From Laccaria trichodermophora (lineage: Eukaryota > Basidiomycota > Agaricomycetes > Agaricales > Hydnangiaceae), in contig JACTVC010000032.1 in the NCBI GenBank assembly GCA_018417955.1, positions 372,001-436,000 of the forward strand: 64,000 nt of DNA, read 5' to 3'. Numbering within the stretch: the stretch's first letter is position 1; each line of letters opens with the position of its first letter. Below the pieces are notes generated by a model that was given only the letters and a program-made list of their open reading frames with translations, was not told the DNA's origin and did no database searches. A program made the position numbers and the translations under genes. Below are positions 12,401-25,195 of the stretch, piece after piece.

Positions 12401-14850
12401 CACATCGGATGATGTTACGGAGCTTCGCAAGGCTCGTCCGCGCGTTCCACACGAGAGGGACGGGCGGCAGCCGTCAAAAGGCAAAGGTGCTGGGCCTTCA
12501 CATTCGAAAGCCAGTCGAAGTCGCTCCCGAGCAACAGTTCCCCCCCTTGCCACACCCACTCCCAAACTTCCTGATCCCATTTGGCACATCCCCGAAACAC
12601 TCCCTTTCAAAGTTGTAGGGCCTGATACTCCTAGCGAAGGATTGATATCTTACGATCCTGAAGGGACTGGTCCAAGATTAGTCCTCCCAATCTCCATTTA
12701 TCTCCAAGCGTTGACGTCAATCCTGGAGAAAGAACAGAGTTGGGAAGTGTTATCTTACATCCTCTGCAATCTTCCCATTCAGCTATCAAACACACATCTT
12801 TTCTGTGGTCCTAATTGCCGGGCCGCCATATCTAAATTACAATCTGTTTTATGTGCCAAAATCCTCGACGAAGACCTTGGCTCTCGACTTAAAGGGTCGA
12901 CTACTGTCTTAAAAAGGGATGCGCAGGGATTGGCACACCACACACTGTCTGTGTTAGTAAGCTATCGCCGATGCTTCGATAACAAGCAACGGCATCTGCT
13001 TGTCGAAACCTTTTATACAGGTCTCAATGGGCAGCTCTCGACCATCAAGTGTTGTTTGCATGCACTTTCATTGTCAGCTTTCGAGTTGCCCCCATCGATG
13101 ACGAAGTTCCTATCCAGGATTCTTGAAAAACTCTCTCAAATTATGTCCAACCCCGAAATGGCGGTTCACATTTTAGGATTTCTTTCCATTATCGGCTCTT
13201 TGCCATCTCTCTACGCTAACTTTACTGAGGCTGACTTCAAGATGGTTTTTGGTGTCGCTCTCCAATATTTGCAGCATTACAACCGACTCCACGCATCTCC
13301 GACAATGTCCTGGGCGTTATCCCAACATGTAAGAATACTTTCGTATTCAGTCGTCTATGCCTGGTTTTTGGCTGTCAAAATTCCAGATCGCCCTCGTCAC
13401 GTAGCATATATCACCCGACAGTTACTCCTGGCGAACGAAGGAAACACACAAGTCGACGGCCCCACTGAGGTTTGCTTCGATTGGCTTGCACGTTACACAT
13501 ATGCAAGTGCCGATCCACGTCCTGCAACATCATCATTCAGTGACCTCATCATGGACCCTTCTGGCACGCAGTCAGAGATGGCTGAAAAAACTTGGATTAT
13601 GGGCAATTCAGTTGTGACTGTGCGGGCTATTGCCCGTTCCGGTTGGGTTGAGGTCATGTCCAGAAGGCCGTCCGGTTATTCTAGGTTCATTTGCAGAGTG
13701 GAAAACGTACCTATGGTCGGAGCTGGAGATGTGGCGCCTGATTTACTGTCAATCCCAGCTGGTTTGGTGATGGAAAGAGAAACCGGCATTTCACAGGTAT
13801 GTACTCGAGCTATCCCTATGACACTGTCATCTCACGATTGTGTAGGATGATATTCGTCAGCTCCTCACAGTTGAGCAGGACGAAGCTGATGTCAAACCAC
13901 CGGATTCTATCACTGGCTATGTGTGGAGTGGAACAGCTCCTTCACAAAGGCGGAAACAAGTTACCGTTGATCCATCGTACCTTATTCTCCAACTCTCGCC
14001 CTTTCCTGATGGCTCACTCAAGACTCACCTCAAAAGAGTGACGGATACTTCGTCGCTCAAAAAATTCCTCGCTGGTCTCGATAGGATGCCTGTCATTGAC
14101 ACGCATAAGGTGGGTATCATGTATGTCGGCCCTGGTCAACGTGACGAGGTTGATATCCTTCGCAACTCCCATGGTTCGCCGGCATACACCCGCTTTCTTG
14201 AAGGAATCGGGCGTTTAATCAATCTCCGTGGCCAAGTGGACGTGTATGCAGGCGGCCTTGACCCCGAAGAAGATGGCGAATATGCCTATGCCTGGTGGGA
14301 CGACATCGGGCAGATATTGTACCACACAGCAACTTTGATGCCCAATAACCCTGCCGACCCGCAATCTAACAATAAAAAACGTCACATTGGAAACGACTAC
14401 GTTCGAATTGTTTGGAACGACTCGGGGATACCCTACCGATTCGACACGTTAACGACGCAGTTCCAATTCGTTAACATTGTCGTGGAGCCTCATTCTCTTG
14501 GTGCTATAGCTGCGTTTTCTAACAGTCTCCACGAGACCGAATATTTCAAGGTCACTGTCCAGTCGGCGCCAGGCATGCCCGAGTTTGCTCCCCTTGGACA
14601 TTTTAAGCTTATTTCCGCGGAAAACCTCCCTCTTCTCGTTCGGCAGCTCAGTCTGCTGGCCGATTGGTTCGCATCTGTCTTCGCACACACCCAACACGAT
14701 ACCATCCGTGTCGAGATGAAAACTAACTGGCATAATCGCTTAGATGCAATCATTCGCTTTAAAAATAATATGCCCAAGGAAGAACCAGGTGAATGTGTTG
14801 AAGGAATAATGGGACAGGAAGCTTTTCGAGACTTCACCACATCAATGTAA
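9463..14850 (+). CDS. TSC2: Tuberin, TSC2 (Rheb GTPase-activating protein)
   Basis: Exons 9463-11210, 11261-13796 and 13846-14850 give about 1762 residues, the size of tuberin. The N-terminal two thirds are a helical-repeat tuberin/DUF3384 scaffold. The last exon is a Rap/Ran-GAP domain with KVGIMYVGPGQ, IGNDYVRIVWNDSG and FQFVNIVVEPHSLG; the Asn of IGNDYV is the expected catalytic asparagine thumb. With TSC1 it turns Rheb off and restrains TORC1 at the vacuole or lysosome. The first in-frame ATG is at 9463; a GTG codon at 9445 is upstream but not needed. Only two introns in 5.4 kb is few for this window. Confidence 0.95.
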
Positions 14851-14983
14851 CTATAACTGGGACAATTCTGTATCACTTAGTCGGAGCGTTATATCTAGCA
14901 ACTGTATTACTGTCACATATTTCTTGTATTCCCTTCATATAGCACACAGATGGGAAGGATATAAACTACTAGTAGCTTTTGAA

Positions 14984-17705
14984 TCAAGTGAGATCGATGA
15001 TATCCCCAACAATAAATTTCGCTTTTTCTCCAGCTCCAGAGGTTGTTGGCATTTTTAGCAATCTGGCCTTGGCGGTAGCTTTGGCTCTAGCAGCTATCAA
15101 AGGGGGGAGGTTTCTTGTGGGCATAATCTGAAAAGGCGGTGGCTCGCAATCAGAATCACTTGAAAGCTCAATAACTTCATTTGAGAGGACATGGGCCATG
15201 ACGTTTATCGGTGTAGGCGATGGTGGGCGTGCAGCCCTTCGTCCATGACTACCATACCTGGAGCTCGGAGAACTATGTGCGCTCGACTTTCGTGGTGATT
15301 TTGTCATCCTTTGCTTAGGGGAGTCGGAATCTGAATCCGACGCTAGGCATTTCTTGGATTTTCTTGGTGAAAAAGTAGATAGATCCTGAAGATCGCCAGT
15401 ACAACGAGTACCTCGGGAGTGGTGTGGAATAGAATTGGTAGAAGACTCAGAGATATTGTCAAGATCGAGGAACGCCACAGGAAAGGGGGCAGGTTCGAGA
15501 GACTTGAATGTGTGTCGCTCCCCGTCATTTGTACATGGAGGGGAGGGCTCAGCGAATAGGTCCTTTATTTTTTTCGACGGAGCATGTAAGGTGGCTCGCT
15601 TTGTAGTCGGGAAAAAAGTTTTCATATCAGGTACTGCAGATTTTTTCCCTTGCGTAAGGTCGCGTGGAATGGGTTTTGACTGAATAGATGGCGGAGCTCC
15701 TTGAGGGGGAGCTGACCCAGTTTGATCGAAAGCGATGGCATTCTTCACTTTGACCTTCTTGACTTTTGTCTTTGGGGGAGCTGTTTGTGCTACGCTAGCT
15801 GGGAGTTCGTCCTCAGAGGAACTTGAAGTAGAGGCTGGGTATTTATGATCAATCTTAGAAGCTTTATTAGCGGACTTCGCCTTGGTGGGTTTCTTGGAAG
15901 GTTGCCGATCAGCATCGATATCTGTCGCTTTTGCCTTCCCCCGAGCACGCGAGACCGTCCCTGCAGCCTTGCCAGCTTTCTTATTTTTCTTCTTCTCCTC
16001 CTTCTCCTCGAATTCCCTGACCAGATGTGGCTCCGCCACCTTGACCATGCAGGCTGGCATCCAGACGCGCAAATGGGTTTCTGGGTCTATAGGCGGCTTT
16101 GGTACGCGTTTGGAAGAACTTGACCCTTCCTCGTTAAATTCGTCTGAGGCCCATTCATCTGGACCTTCTGGAATACGTGTTCCTTTGATTCCTGACTCTG
16201 CAATTTCTACAAGCTGCCGAGGTGCGATCTCGAGACGATATTCGAGAACACCGTCAGTAGACGCATGCATCCTTGAGGAATGAATTTGAACGATCAAGGT
16301 TTCTTCCTCATTTTTCTCGTCGTCAGAATCCGTACCGATATCTAGAGACGAGAAGTGTTTCGCAATCATCTTTGAGGGTGTGCCGCTCTCTAAGCGCTCT
16401 CCTCCTTTCCTCGGTGTAGCGGGCATACTTTTTGCACTTTTGGCCTCTTCTATGTTCAGTACCGCGCGGCGCAGGATACGCAGGACAGCAGAATGCCAAA
16501 TCACCGTTCTGAAGCGCTTGATGATGGCTTCTCTGTATCCCCACTCAAAGTAAAACTCACATGTTGCCGCCAGTTTCGCTAGATCAGGCTCTTTCGTCCA
16601 CCTGAGCTCCGGTGGTGTTTTCCCCATGCTCTCGGAGGTGATGGGGTTCACATAGGAAAGCAGAATGTCAACGTCAGGAAAATCCTCCGGAATAGAGTTC
16701 GCCAAAGTGGGTGATTTCCGGCCAATAAAACCTCGCGAATTGGTGCGCAACTCATGGCGAAGTTCATTCCTCCAGTTATCAAGGAAGGCAGGCAATTTCT
16801 CGCGCGATAGATTTTTGGCAGCGGTATACAAAGTATCTCCGAAGCCACAGCGAGCTAGCCCATGTGCAGTTTTCGTACCGCAGCGAGAAAGACCACCTTG
16901 TTGGTAGTCCCCTCCACTCATCAATCCAATAAGAATCATGCCTCCGCGAGTAAGAAGCACGTCCGGATTCTGATTTATATCAGCTAAACGGTAGACACGA
17001 GTGTGATTCTTGTCGTCTTTCCCAGCAGAGTTGAGGGAGGGATTGGATTTATTGCCAGAGAGGTTATTACTTGGGCTAGACCAACGAAGTTACTGACGAT
17101 AATGAATTGTTTCGAAACTGCTGCACGCACTTGCGAATGACAGTTTTCGCCCCAAAGAGAAAATTGTCGACATCATCCGACAATATTCCATCAATAACAC
17201 CTATGTGATTGAGATACGCCAATTCTGCCTCGGCTTCTCCGGGGGCCTATTAGTGGCATGAGCGGCACTCAAGGAACAAATGAGGTTCCCTCACCGTTAT
17301 GCATTCAAAACCAAAGGCATCCACAATTTGTTTCATTCCGGGTATTAATTTATGGCTGGTTTTATTGATTTTCTTGCCGCGTTTCACATCCGGTCTCTTC
17401 GGTCCATCAAAGACAAAGAGGGGCAAAAAGGGGGAATGCATGAGTGTTGCACATCTGAAGAAAAGTGTGCGGAGGACAGGATTTTCGCCCTCGCGGCCAT
17501 ACTCTGCATGAAAAAACCAGATGCTTGCGTCAATGCCAATGCGGTACCCACGTACACCATTGGGATTGGCCTCGAATCCCTCCGTGACAGAAAGTTCCGT
17601 TAAAGAGCGTGTCGTTGCAGCGGGGCGAAGGATCTACAAAGAGTGGTGAGTAGCGTCCCTGGGAAATAATAAATTGCGCACATCCCAAAGTCCAGCGACG
17701 CCCAT
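14984..17705 (-). CDS. GEN1/Yen1-type Holliday junction resolvase (XPG family)
   Basis: Exons 17705-17682, 17633-17295, 17246-17131 and 17069-14984 join in phase to about 854 residues. The protein starts MGVAGLWD, the XPG-N signature. It then has IGIDASIWFFHAEYGREG, the XPG-I acidic cluster APGEAEAELAYLN with ILSDDVDNFLFGAKTV, and GLMSGGDYQQGG of the helix-hairpin-helix region. FEN1/XPG-type acidic residues are all present. GEN1 enzymes cut Holliday junctions symmetrically in late mitosis or meiosis. The C-terminal half is Ser/Lys-rich and low complexity with acidic patches, probably regulatory (NLS, phosphorylation). It converges with TSC2, 133 bp apart. Confidence 0.9.
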
Positions 17706-18058
17706 CTTAGGAATGTATTCAAGTTACAAGCTTTGAAGTTTGAGTTCGGAACGGAATAATTGAACAATGGACCCACGTGACTGACGCGTAGATGTCACAA
17801 CGAAGTGCGCGTGACAGTTCGACGCGTCAATTTGTGAATTTTTGTATATGTAACCCTCCAGATAGTTTTTTCTTTCCTGCTGTCCACAATCCGTTCATCA
17901 CGATATTCAAGAAAATGACGATGTGTTTCTGACATAGTACAAGTAGTATTTGAGTGGTACTATTCTCTTACCGGCAATTTGAACGTAACTACCAGCTAAA
18001 CTAAGTCACGAAATTCAAGAGATTCGACCGTCGGCGGCATCCGCAGAATCTACTTAAT
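17706..18058. other. Intergenic region, no gene seen
   Basis: The 353 bp lie upstream of the GEN1-like start and downstream of the secreted-protein gene on the same strand. No open frame or RNA gene is supported. Confidence 0.4.
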
Positions 18059-18870
18059 CTACTGTTTGCACCATCCGTCGCTATTCGTGATGTAATCAAT
18101 TGTGCCGTCAGGTTGAGTTTGCCCGCCCATGTTATCCGCGTCGGCGCTAGTGTGGCAACTCGTGAACAGCGAACAGGTAAGTTGTGTGCTGCCGCCCTGC
18201 AACGTATAACAATATGGTCAGTATGTAAAATGTGAAGATTAGAAGTTCGCAACTTTGCCGTTAACGTCATGATACGCTTGATGAAAGATGAATGGTCAGT
18301 CATGCTCAGCCAACAAAGACGAGTCCGGAAAACTCACTGTTGACGAAGTTGCATCCAGTAACGCTGTTGCACATGGCTTTGCACTCTGAAAGCGACGGGT
18401 GAGAACATAAAAGAAGTTATACAAAAGAATATTTACCAGGGATAGTGTCAACCAAGCCGTAGGTTATGTAGTCCGACGCCTGGGTTGCGCCAGTCAGATT
18501 GCTGAAAGTTTGTGTATAGCCGTCTGAAGTCGTCGTGGGCGGCGCAGACGGGGCAGTGCAAGCAGTCTGGGAACAGTTCAAGAATGGAGCAGATGATCTA
18601 TCCAAAATTATAGTTGATGAAATCGAAGCAGGGAGGGGTTGAGCTCACTCCACTAAGGCAGGGAAGAGTTTTGAACTTGGACGGGCTACTCCCAAAGTAC
18701 CAGCCAGGCGTAGCCCCCGCTACCCAAGGAGCTTTGGGCGCACCGTACTTGTTGCCGGACGAAACATCGATGCCCCCAAGAAGTGATGGAAGACTGATAG
18801 CAGAGAAGTCGAGCGCGGAGGCTGAGACTGCGGAAACTGTGGCCACAGCGAGAAGGGCGGTGAAGCGCAT
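18059..18870 (-). CDS. Small secreted cysteine-containing protein, fruit-body-specific-protein-like
   Basis: Exons 18870-18649, 18566-18437, 18385-18338, 18276-18254 and 18196-18059 give 186 residues. The start MRFTALLAVATVSAVSASA is a signal peptide. The mature part has PGWYFG, a low-complexity TAPSAPPTTT linker, then DGYTQTF, YITYGLVDT, ECKAMCNSVTGCNFVN and CSLFTSCH. This order resembles secreted fruit-body-specific proteins of Agaricus and relatives. I rely on memory of that family, so the name is tentative. Exon 4 is only 23 bp, but it restores the frame and the conserved DVNGKGG stretch. The third exon shows a Cys-x3-Cys-x5-Cys spacing. It is a likely extracellular, stage-regulated protein. 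Confidence 0.75.
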
Positions 18871-20355
18871 GATGTATCCCGGGCCCTGTGCCAGACGATG
18901 AACGCCGTTTGTGACTGTGTTCAAGTTGAGGCTTTGAGCTGGGGTTTGGTGAGACTCCACCCCCCTTTTATACACTTCCTCAACATCTAAGGTGGGAAAA
19001 GACCACTAGACTGGTTCTAACTTTGTCCCTGGCCATTGCCAACTGACGTTTCGGGCTGGTACCTGTCTGTCAATCCCGGAGTTCACGCTTCGGAAAAACT
19101 TGAGAATTAATCAAATTGATGCCAAAGTCCTCTGTTCGAGGGAACACGCACTGTACTGAATGGATGTTGTATTAGAATCAGAGATTTGACGATACTTGTG
19201 TGCGCACCTCTTACATATCCCACAAGCTCAGGCGAGGACATTTCTGTTCGAATAGAGTCGAGCTCCATCCGTGATGACATGCACTAGTGCAAACTATGTC
19301 AAAAAGGATGGCCTGCTGCCACATCAGGAAGTTCAGTATCCTGCTGTATCCTGAACCCAAAAAAGAAATTCCCGCTCAAAGCCCACTCGATCATCATCGG
19401 GTAAGAACTTCGCCGACGTTGCGGAAGCATCCCAAAAGCAGCTACGAGAAATTTGCCGACAAGGCGAGAAGAAAGGGTCAGGTGAGTGCTTGATGGGGGG
19501 GAAATATGTTGAGAAGGTTTTGTCGTGCCCAAGTCGTGCCATCACAGGGATTCCTACTGTTTGTAAATACAACTCGGTCTCGATCAAACCAGACTCACAG
19601 ACAACGGGAAAAAGGTGGAAATTGCCAGATATACGGTTGTGGCTGGGGTGAGGCCAGTTTTGGAGCTTGATCGAGCGGTCTCGACTGACGCGCGGGTTCT
19701 TGTCACCGCTTCCTTTCCTTCAAAATATTGATGATGGCGTGCCCTACTTGATCCTTCTCAATCGCCGGGTTTTCAGTGTGAACGTTGGTCGACAAACTGT
19801 ACGCGCCTAAATATTCAGGAATAAAAGCCTTCTGGATTTCTACCCCGTGGTAGATTGGTACACAATCGCCTCAGGAACGACATTTATATATAGATGCTGG
19901 TGTGATAGTGTGCCCTGCATGTAATGTTGTCTAGAATCCCAGATTCAAGTTCAAACCAAGTACCTTCTTAAAAGTCGTTGAGATCTAGAACTCAATGAAT
20001 CAGGAAAATTCACCCACCCATTTCAGGTTTTGCGACCATATCATCCAAGGCTTTGAGGCTCGTAGATGTCTCTGAATTTTGTCTCAAATCACACCTAGCG
20101 CGTGGTAAAAGTGATCCATAATAATTATCATAACGCCAACGGCGATGGGGAAACACGAACCACCGAAGCAAGGACCTAGAGATAAAAACAACCCCAAAGC
20201 AGACCTGACCCCAGCCGCCAGTCGTACAAATATCGTATTTACCTGATAGTTAACGTAATTAAGTATCGAAGAATAATCGAATAACATAAATCGAGCTTTA
20301 CCACGGGGGAATGTTGAGGCTTGAATTCTAGACGTAGCCAGGTTGTTCATGGATC
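18871..20355. other. Intergenic region upstream of the secreted-protein gene
   Basis: About 1.5 kb without a supported gene separates the secreted-protein start and the end of the NCS1 permease relic. Apart from the TATA box at 18965-18972 I see no repeat, RNA gene or credible open frame. Confidence 0.4.
18965..18972 (-). promoter_or_regulatory. TATA box of the secreted-protein gene
   Basis: Read on the minus strand this is TATAAAAG, followed by a G-rich run, about 95 bp before the ATG at 18870. It matches the metazoan and fungal TATA consensus exactly and fits a strongly expressed, regulated gene. Confidence 0.7.
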
Positions 20356-21685
20356 TTACTTCACGTCTTCGCCGTTGATCTCGTTCGAAGCTGCAGAATT
20401 GGATTCCAGGAAATCTTCGGCGAGGATGGCTTGATCCATGAATGTCTCGTGGGCAGGGAACAACGTCGAGAGCAGCCAGTAGACTCCCGCAGCAGTGAAA
20501 AACTGGGTAACGTGAGAAAGAGACGATGGAGTAGATTGAAGAGGGATGTTGAGCGTACCCCAAATATCCAGGTAATATTGAACAGAAACGCTGCGTTGCC
20601 GACCTTGATATTGGGATTGATGTTGTTGATCAAGCCAGGCAGGTTTGGCACAACAGAGACCAGAAGCGTGACTGCAGCTCTCCAGTTCTATTAAAGATTA
20701 ATCCAAAGTTCCCACTGACAAAGATATCGACGCACAATTCCATTCCAATACCGGTAAATGCCATGGGGATCATACATCGCAGGAACGTTAACGTTTCCTC
20801 GATGGATGAGCCAGTACTGCAATCAAATTGGGATGTGGAAAAATCTTGGGGCAGGATTACACCCACATCAACAACCATTCTGTGCAACAACCAAGGTGGT
20901 TAGCGTATTAATTTCAACATCTAAGGTAACTCACATTCCAGCAAAAGGGCCCAAGAATACCGTGTAACCAGACATAAAGGAAAGAAACTTAGGGGCTGAT
21001 GCCAATATGTCCCAAGGGCAAAGCGACCATCCACCCAAAATTGCGCAGATAACCTGGCCCCGTCGAATGTTGATAAACCGTGGAAGAAGGACTGTCATAT
21101 CATTAGCAGCGCTCAAACTGTTGGCGGATATATTGGTTCCCAATGTGGCCAAAAAAAAGCTAAAGGCCGCGAAAAACGCTGCTCCCCGGTTGTCCCAGCG
21201 GTCTATGAGACGAAGAGGGTCCCAGATAACCTCGCCATACAAAACTTGTCCTGCAGAGGTGACAGCTATGCCTACCAAAGAAAAAAAGGTAAGAACTGAA
21301 AAACGTTTAACTTTATATGGATTTTACCTGTAAATCCGATTAGGGTGAAGGCGACCGGAATGATGATGAGTTGGATAATTTGGCTATAATTGGAAGATAA
21401 AAAATGCCCACGTCTTGCAAGAGAAAGTATTTGTCACTTACGCGCGTTCATTCCTTGCATAACGCTTTTAAATATGTTAGCAAAGGTTTGAAGTTGGCTC
21501 ATAAGAATTTACCGTAAAGTCTGGAATATTGACGGAGAGAGTGGAATAAATTCCGAGTGCGCTATTGAGTGCACTCAGCCACCCCCAAGCAAGTGCACTT
21601 CCACTCAGACTTATGTGTTGCAATTCTAGATGGATCTTGGCGGGGACTTTTACAAAGGACCATATCATTATCGCCAGCCAGTTTG
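20356..21685 (-). pseudogene. NCS1 (Fur-type) nucleobase/allantoin permease, missing its N-terminal part
   Basis: Clean exons decode the C-terminal portion of a nucleobase-cation-symport-1 carrier: ALNSALGIYSTLSVNIPDFT, DPLRLIDRWDNRGAAFFAAF, NSLSAANDMTVLLPRFINIR, DYWLIHRGNVNVPAMYD, and a soluble tail ending NEINGEDVK. Introns are phase-correct, and no stop or frameshift was found in the parts I read. However, roughly the first 200-250 residues of a normal NCS1 protein have no room. The first recognisable exon begins at 21685, preceded by an intron-like tract with a CTAAT branch-type motif, and FIG4 starts on the other strand at 21826. I call it a 5'-truncated relic; a short or exapted product cannot be excluded. 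Confidence 0.7.
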
Positions 21686-21825
21686 CTGGTGGTGTAGAGT
21701 GTATTAGTGTAAAATGAAAGGAAGAGAAAAGGACGACCGTATTGGCAAGTGCTTGGTAAATTGGTGATGACCTCATTCGGCAATATGTCATCGTTGAACG
21801 CGCTTAGGTTGTGCTACCTCTTGTT

Positions 21826-24800
21826 ATGTCTTCGGATGTAGCACTTGATATACCTTTGGAGACAAAATCTCAAGGGGAAGAAACCACACAACAGGTGGAT
21901 TCGGTCCAGGACGATGCCACCACAACGACATCCGCCGACCCAAGCGCAGACGAGAGGCCAACAATCAACTCGAACGACAGTAATTCAAGGATACCACCTC
22001 TAACCAGCGCCTCTGTGGCTTATTCTCGCCAGAGCACCGCCTTCAACAAGTTTATCTTGTACGAAAATCGACTGCGCTTCTACATCATCGCGTCAAATGC
22101 GGCGGACTCCCGTCATCGCATCCTCAAAGTCGATCGAACTACCCAGGATGAACTCGTCGTTGTGGAGGACGAAGCCGAATACAGTGGAAAGCAGATGAGC
22201 GCAATGCTCAAAATGTTAGACGACGGAAACAAGGCCTCAGGCGGGTTGGGGAAGGCTAAAGTTTTCTTTGGAATTGCAGGTGATGTTCTCAACCTTTTGT
22301 AATCATTTGACTTGGGTCTGACTGGAGCCCGATCAGGCTTCATTCGATTTACGGCTGGCTGGTACATGATCTTAATTACTAAACGCTCGGTTGTCGCACT
22401 GCTAGGTGGGCATTACCTCTACCACTGCGAAAACTCCGAAATTGTGCCTGTCTGCTTCAATCATAAGGTGGAAAAACCCGCTGAGGAGCAACGACTTATG
22501 AATATATTCAAACAAGTGGACATGTCGAAAAATTTCTATTTCAGGTACTTACCCATCGATTCCTGTGCCAATAACTCCAGCCTTACAACGTTCAAGCTAC
22601 ACTTACGATCTTACGTCAACTCTCCAGTATAACTTGACGGGCCCCGCACGACCCGTGCATGGCAATTGGCCCTTTAATGATAGGTTCGCATGGAACTTCC
22701 ATATGCTCTCCGTTGGTGTTCCGGATCATGAGAATCCCCCCCTCAAAAACCACTGGCTGCTCCCCTTAATGCACGGGCACGTTGATCAAGCAAGTGTGTA
22801 TTATTTTTGCTATGTTTAACGCTTTTGGGTTTCAACGAACTGTTGACATTTCCCATGCATTAGAGCTGACGGTACTGGGTCGTGTCATCTTTGTGACCCT
22901 TATTGCCCGAAGATCGCGTCACTTCGCTGGTGCGCGTTATCTGAAGCGCGGGGTCAACGATGAGGTTCGTGATTTTGAAAATCAACTCACACTCACGCAA
23001 CGAACTGCAGACAGGGAAACGTCGCCAACGAGGTGGAGACGGAGCAGATTGTCTCCGAGGCTTTGACAACTCCTTTTTATTACCCCGCGTCTCGAGAGAG
23101 CAGTGATCAAAGGCGTCCGAGTCCCAATTATACCAGTTATGTTCAGGTGACATATCTTCCTCCGATGACATATCCCTTAATTAACGGACATTGAAGTACC
23201 GTGGCAGCATTCCAGTTTACTGGACGCAAGAAACCAATAGTATGAGCCCGAAACCTCCCATTGAGAGTCAGTTCATTTCATATGACCCAAACTCAAGTAG
23301 GTTGATTTGCAAGAACAGTCAGCGTTGTGGATCCTTTCTATACGGCTGCATCTCGACACTTCGACGACCTTTTTAGACGTTACGGTGCTCCGATCACCAT
23401 TCTAAATCTGATTAAGAGGCGTGAACCTGTTCCCCGCGAATCGAAACTTCTCGATGAGTATACCCAGTGTGTAAGATACCTAAACCAGTTTCTCCCCCGT
23501 GACAAGAAGATGGTATACCGAGCTTGGGACATGTCCCGCGCGTACAAAGAGTGGGTCATTCCATTGGCTTGGCCGCACTGTCATATTGATGAAACAACAG
23601 AAAGACCCAAGACGTGATCAGTTACTTGGAAGACATCGCCGAGGAATCCATTCATATGACAGGATTCTTCCACTCTGGTCCTGAGCCATATTCACATTAT
23701 CTTCAGAACGACTCAGCGTGAGTTTGGCCTCACCGTCTTTGAAAACATACTCTCAATACATGTCAAAATAACAGAACATCGTGGAGAAATACGATTTCAC
23801 TTCAGAATGGCGTCTGTAGAACAAACTGCGTCGATTGTCTGGATCGCACCAATGCAGCACAGTTTGTTTTTGGCAAACGAGCTCTTGGACATCAGTTATA
23901 TGCCCTGGGAGTCGTTGATAGCCCCTATCTGGCGTTCGACTCTGATGCAGTCAACATGTTGACGGAAATGTATCATGATCACGGAGACAGTGAGTCTGAA
24001 AAGTCACAAGTGACTATCTATTCTTAACACCATGAAGCCATCGCCCTGCAGTATACGGGAAGTGCACTGGTAAATCGCGTGGAAACGTACCGACGAATGC
24101 CGCATTGGAACAGCCATTCACGCGACATCATCGAAAACATTCGTCGTTTCTATACCAACTCTCTACTCGGTGAGTCCATTGCTACCCTATGTATGCCCTA
24201 TGACTGATGACCTCAAATTGTAGATGCTGATAAACAGACTGCGATCAACCTTTTCCTTGGTGTGCAGACAGAGAGAACGATTACGCAACCCCCAGTACGA
24301 GGCGGGTACCAAAAGTGGTTTCATGAGGAGCACCTTAAACCTGCATACGTGGTCGGCGAATGTGATCAGGGGCTTCGAAACTTCGTCAAGACCAAGAGCG
24401 ACTTTTGGGTGGAATACTATCGCCCGCTTTTATTCACCTCTTTGGGAAAGCATTTCGCATATTCCATGAACAGCACGCTCAAGCTACCTGGGTATGTGTC
24501 AAGTCATCGGTTTAGATTCTAAGGTCCAACAATCCTCTCTAGGAAAACTGTGAAGGATATCAACCAAAGTCCGTTCGAAGCGCATGGCTACCGTCATGTG
24601 GATCCCCAGGCAAGGTAATCATTGTTTTTATCGTCCCCAAACACATCTCAACATTATTCAGGAGCGTTGTACAAGGCGTCCGACGTTGGATGGGTTCTCA
24701 TCCCTCTGTAAGCACTAAGAAGAGTCATGGCAAGGCTACATCACGTCCTGAGACGAAGAAAACAACCCCTCATGTTCTCTTGGACAAACACTCTACCGAA

Positions 24801-25160
24801 GCCATTGCAACACAATTATTGGAGCCCAACGTCTCGGAATCCGAAGAGGCAGAGTACCAGGGGTCAGCTAATTTTCTGCCATCTTCCTCCCGCTCTCCAG
24901 CTCACCTGCACTGCAGATATATCGATCAATGTCAGGAGTTGTTGGATGCTCCCACGACCATGGGAGAACGCAAAGATTTGGAGATCTACATCGCAGCTGT
25001 TCGAACTGCAGGCGGGGAGGGGCTTGATTGGCCAGAAGACGCTCCCCGAGATTTGATCACATACGTGGAGCGCGGGTCGCTCAATTACATCGACGGTAGC
25101 AAAAAAGAACCTTTTCCGGTCACGTTCAATTATGAACGATGGTTAAGTGGAGTCGGGTAG
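21826..25160 (+). CDS. FIG4: FIG4-type polyphosphoinositide 5-phosphatase (SAC domain)
   Basis: A multi-exon gene (about eleven exons) encodes a SAC-domain phosphatase. The conserved blocks are [59 protein letters not shown] and the catalytic CX5R loop [14 protein letters not shown], around 23828-23865. The C-terminal FIG4 hallmark [19 protein letters not shown] identifies it as Fig4 rather than Sac1 or synaptojanin. Fig4 works with Vac14 and Fab1/PIKfyve at the vacuole to set PI(3,5)P2 levels. The N-terminal 70 residues are low complexity. The start ATG at 21826 is the first in frame. The gene ends 35 bp from the convergent RFT1 gene. Confidence 0.9.
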
Positions 25161-25195
25161 TTGTAACATTCTCTTTGTGTTTGAATTGGAGCTAT

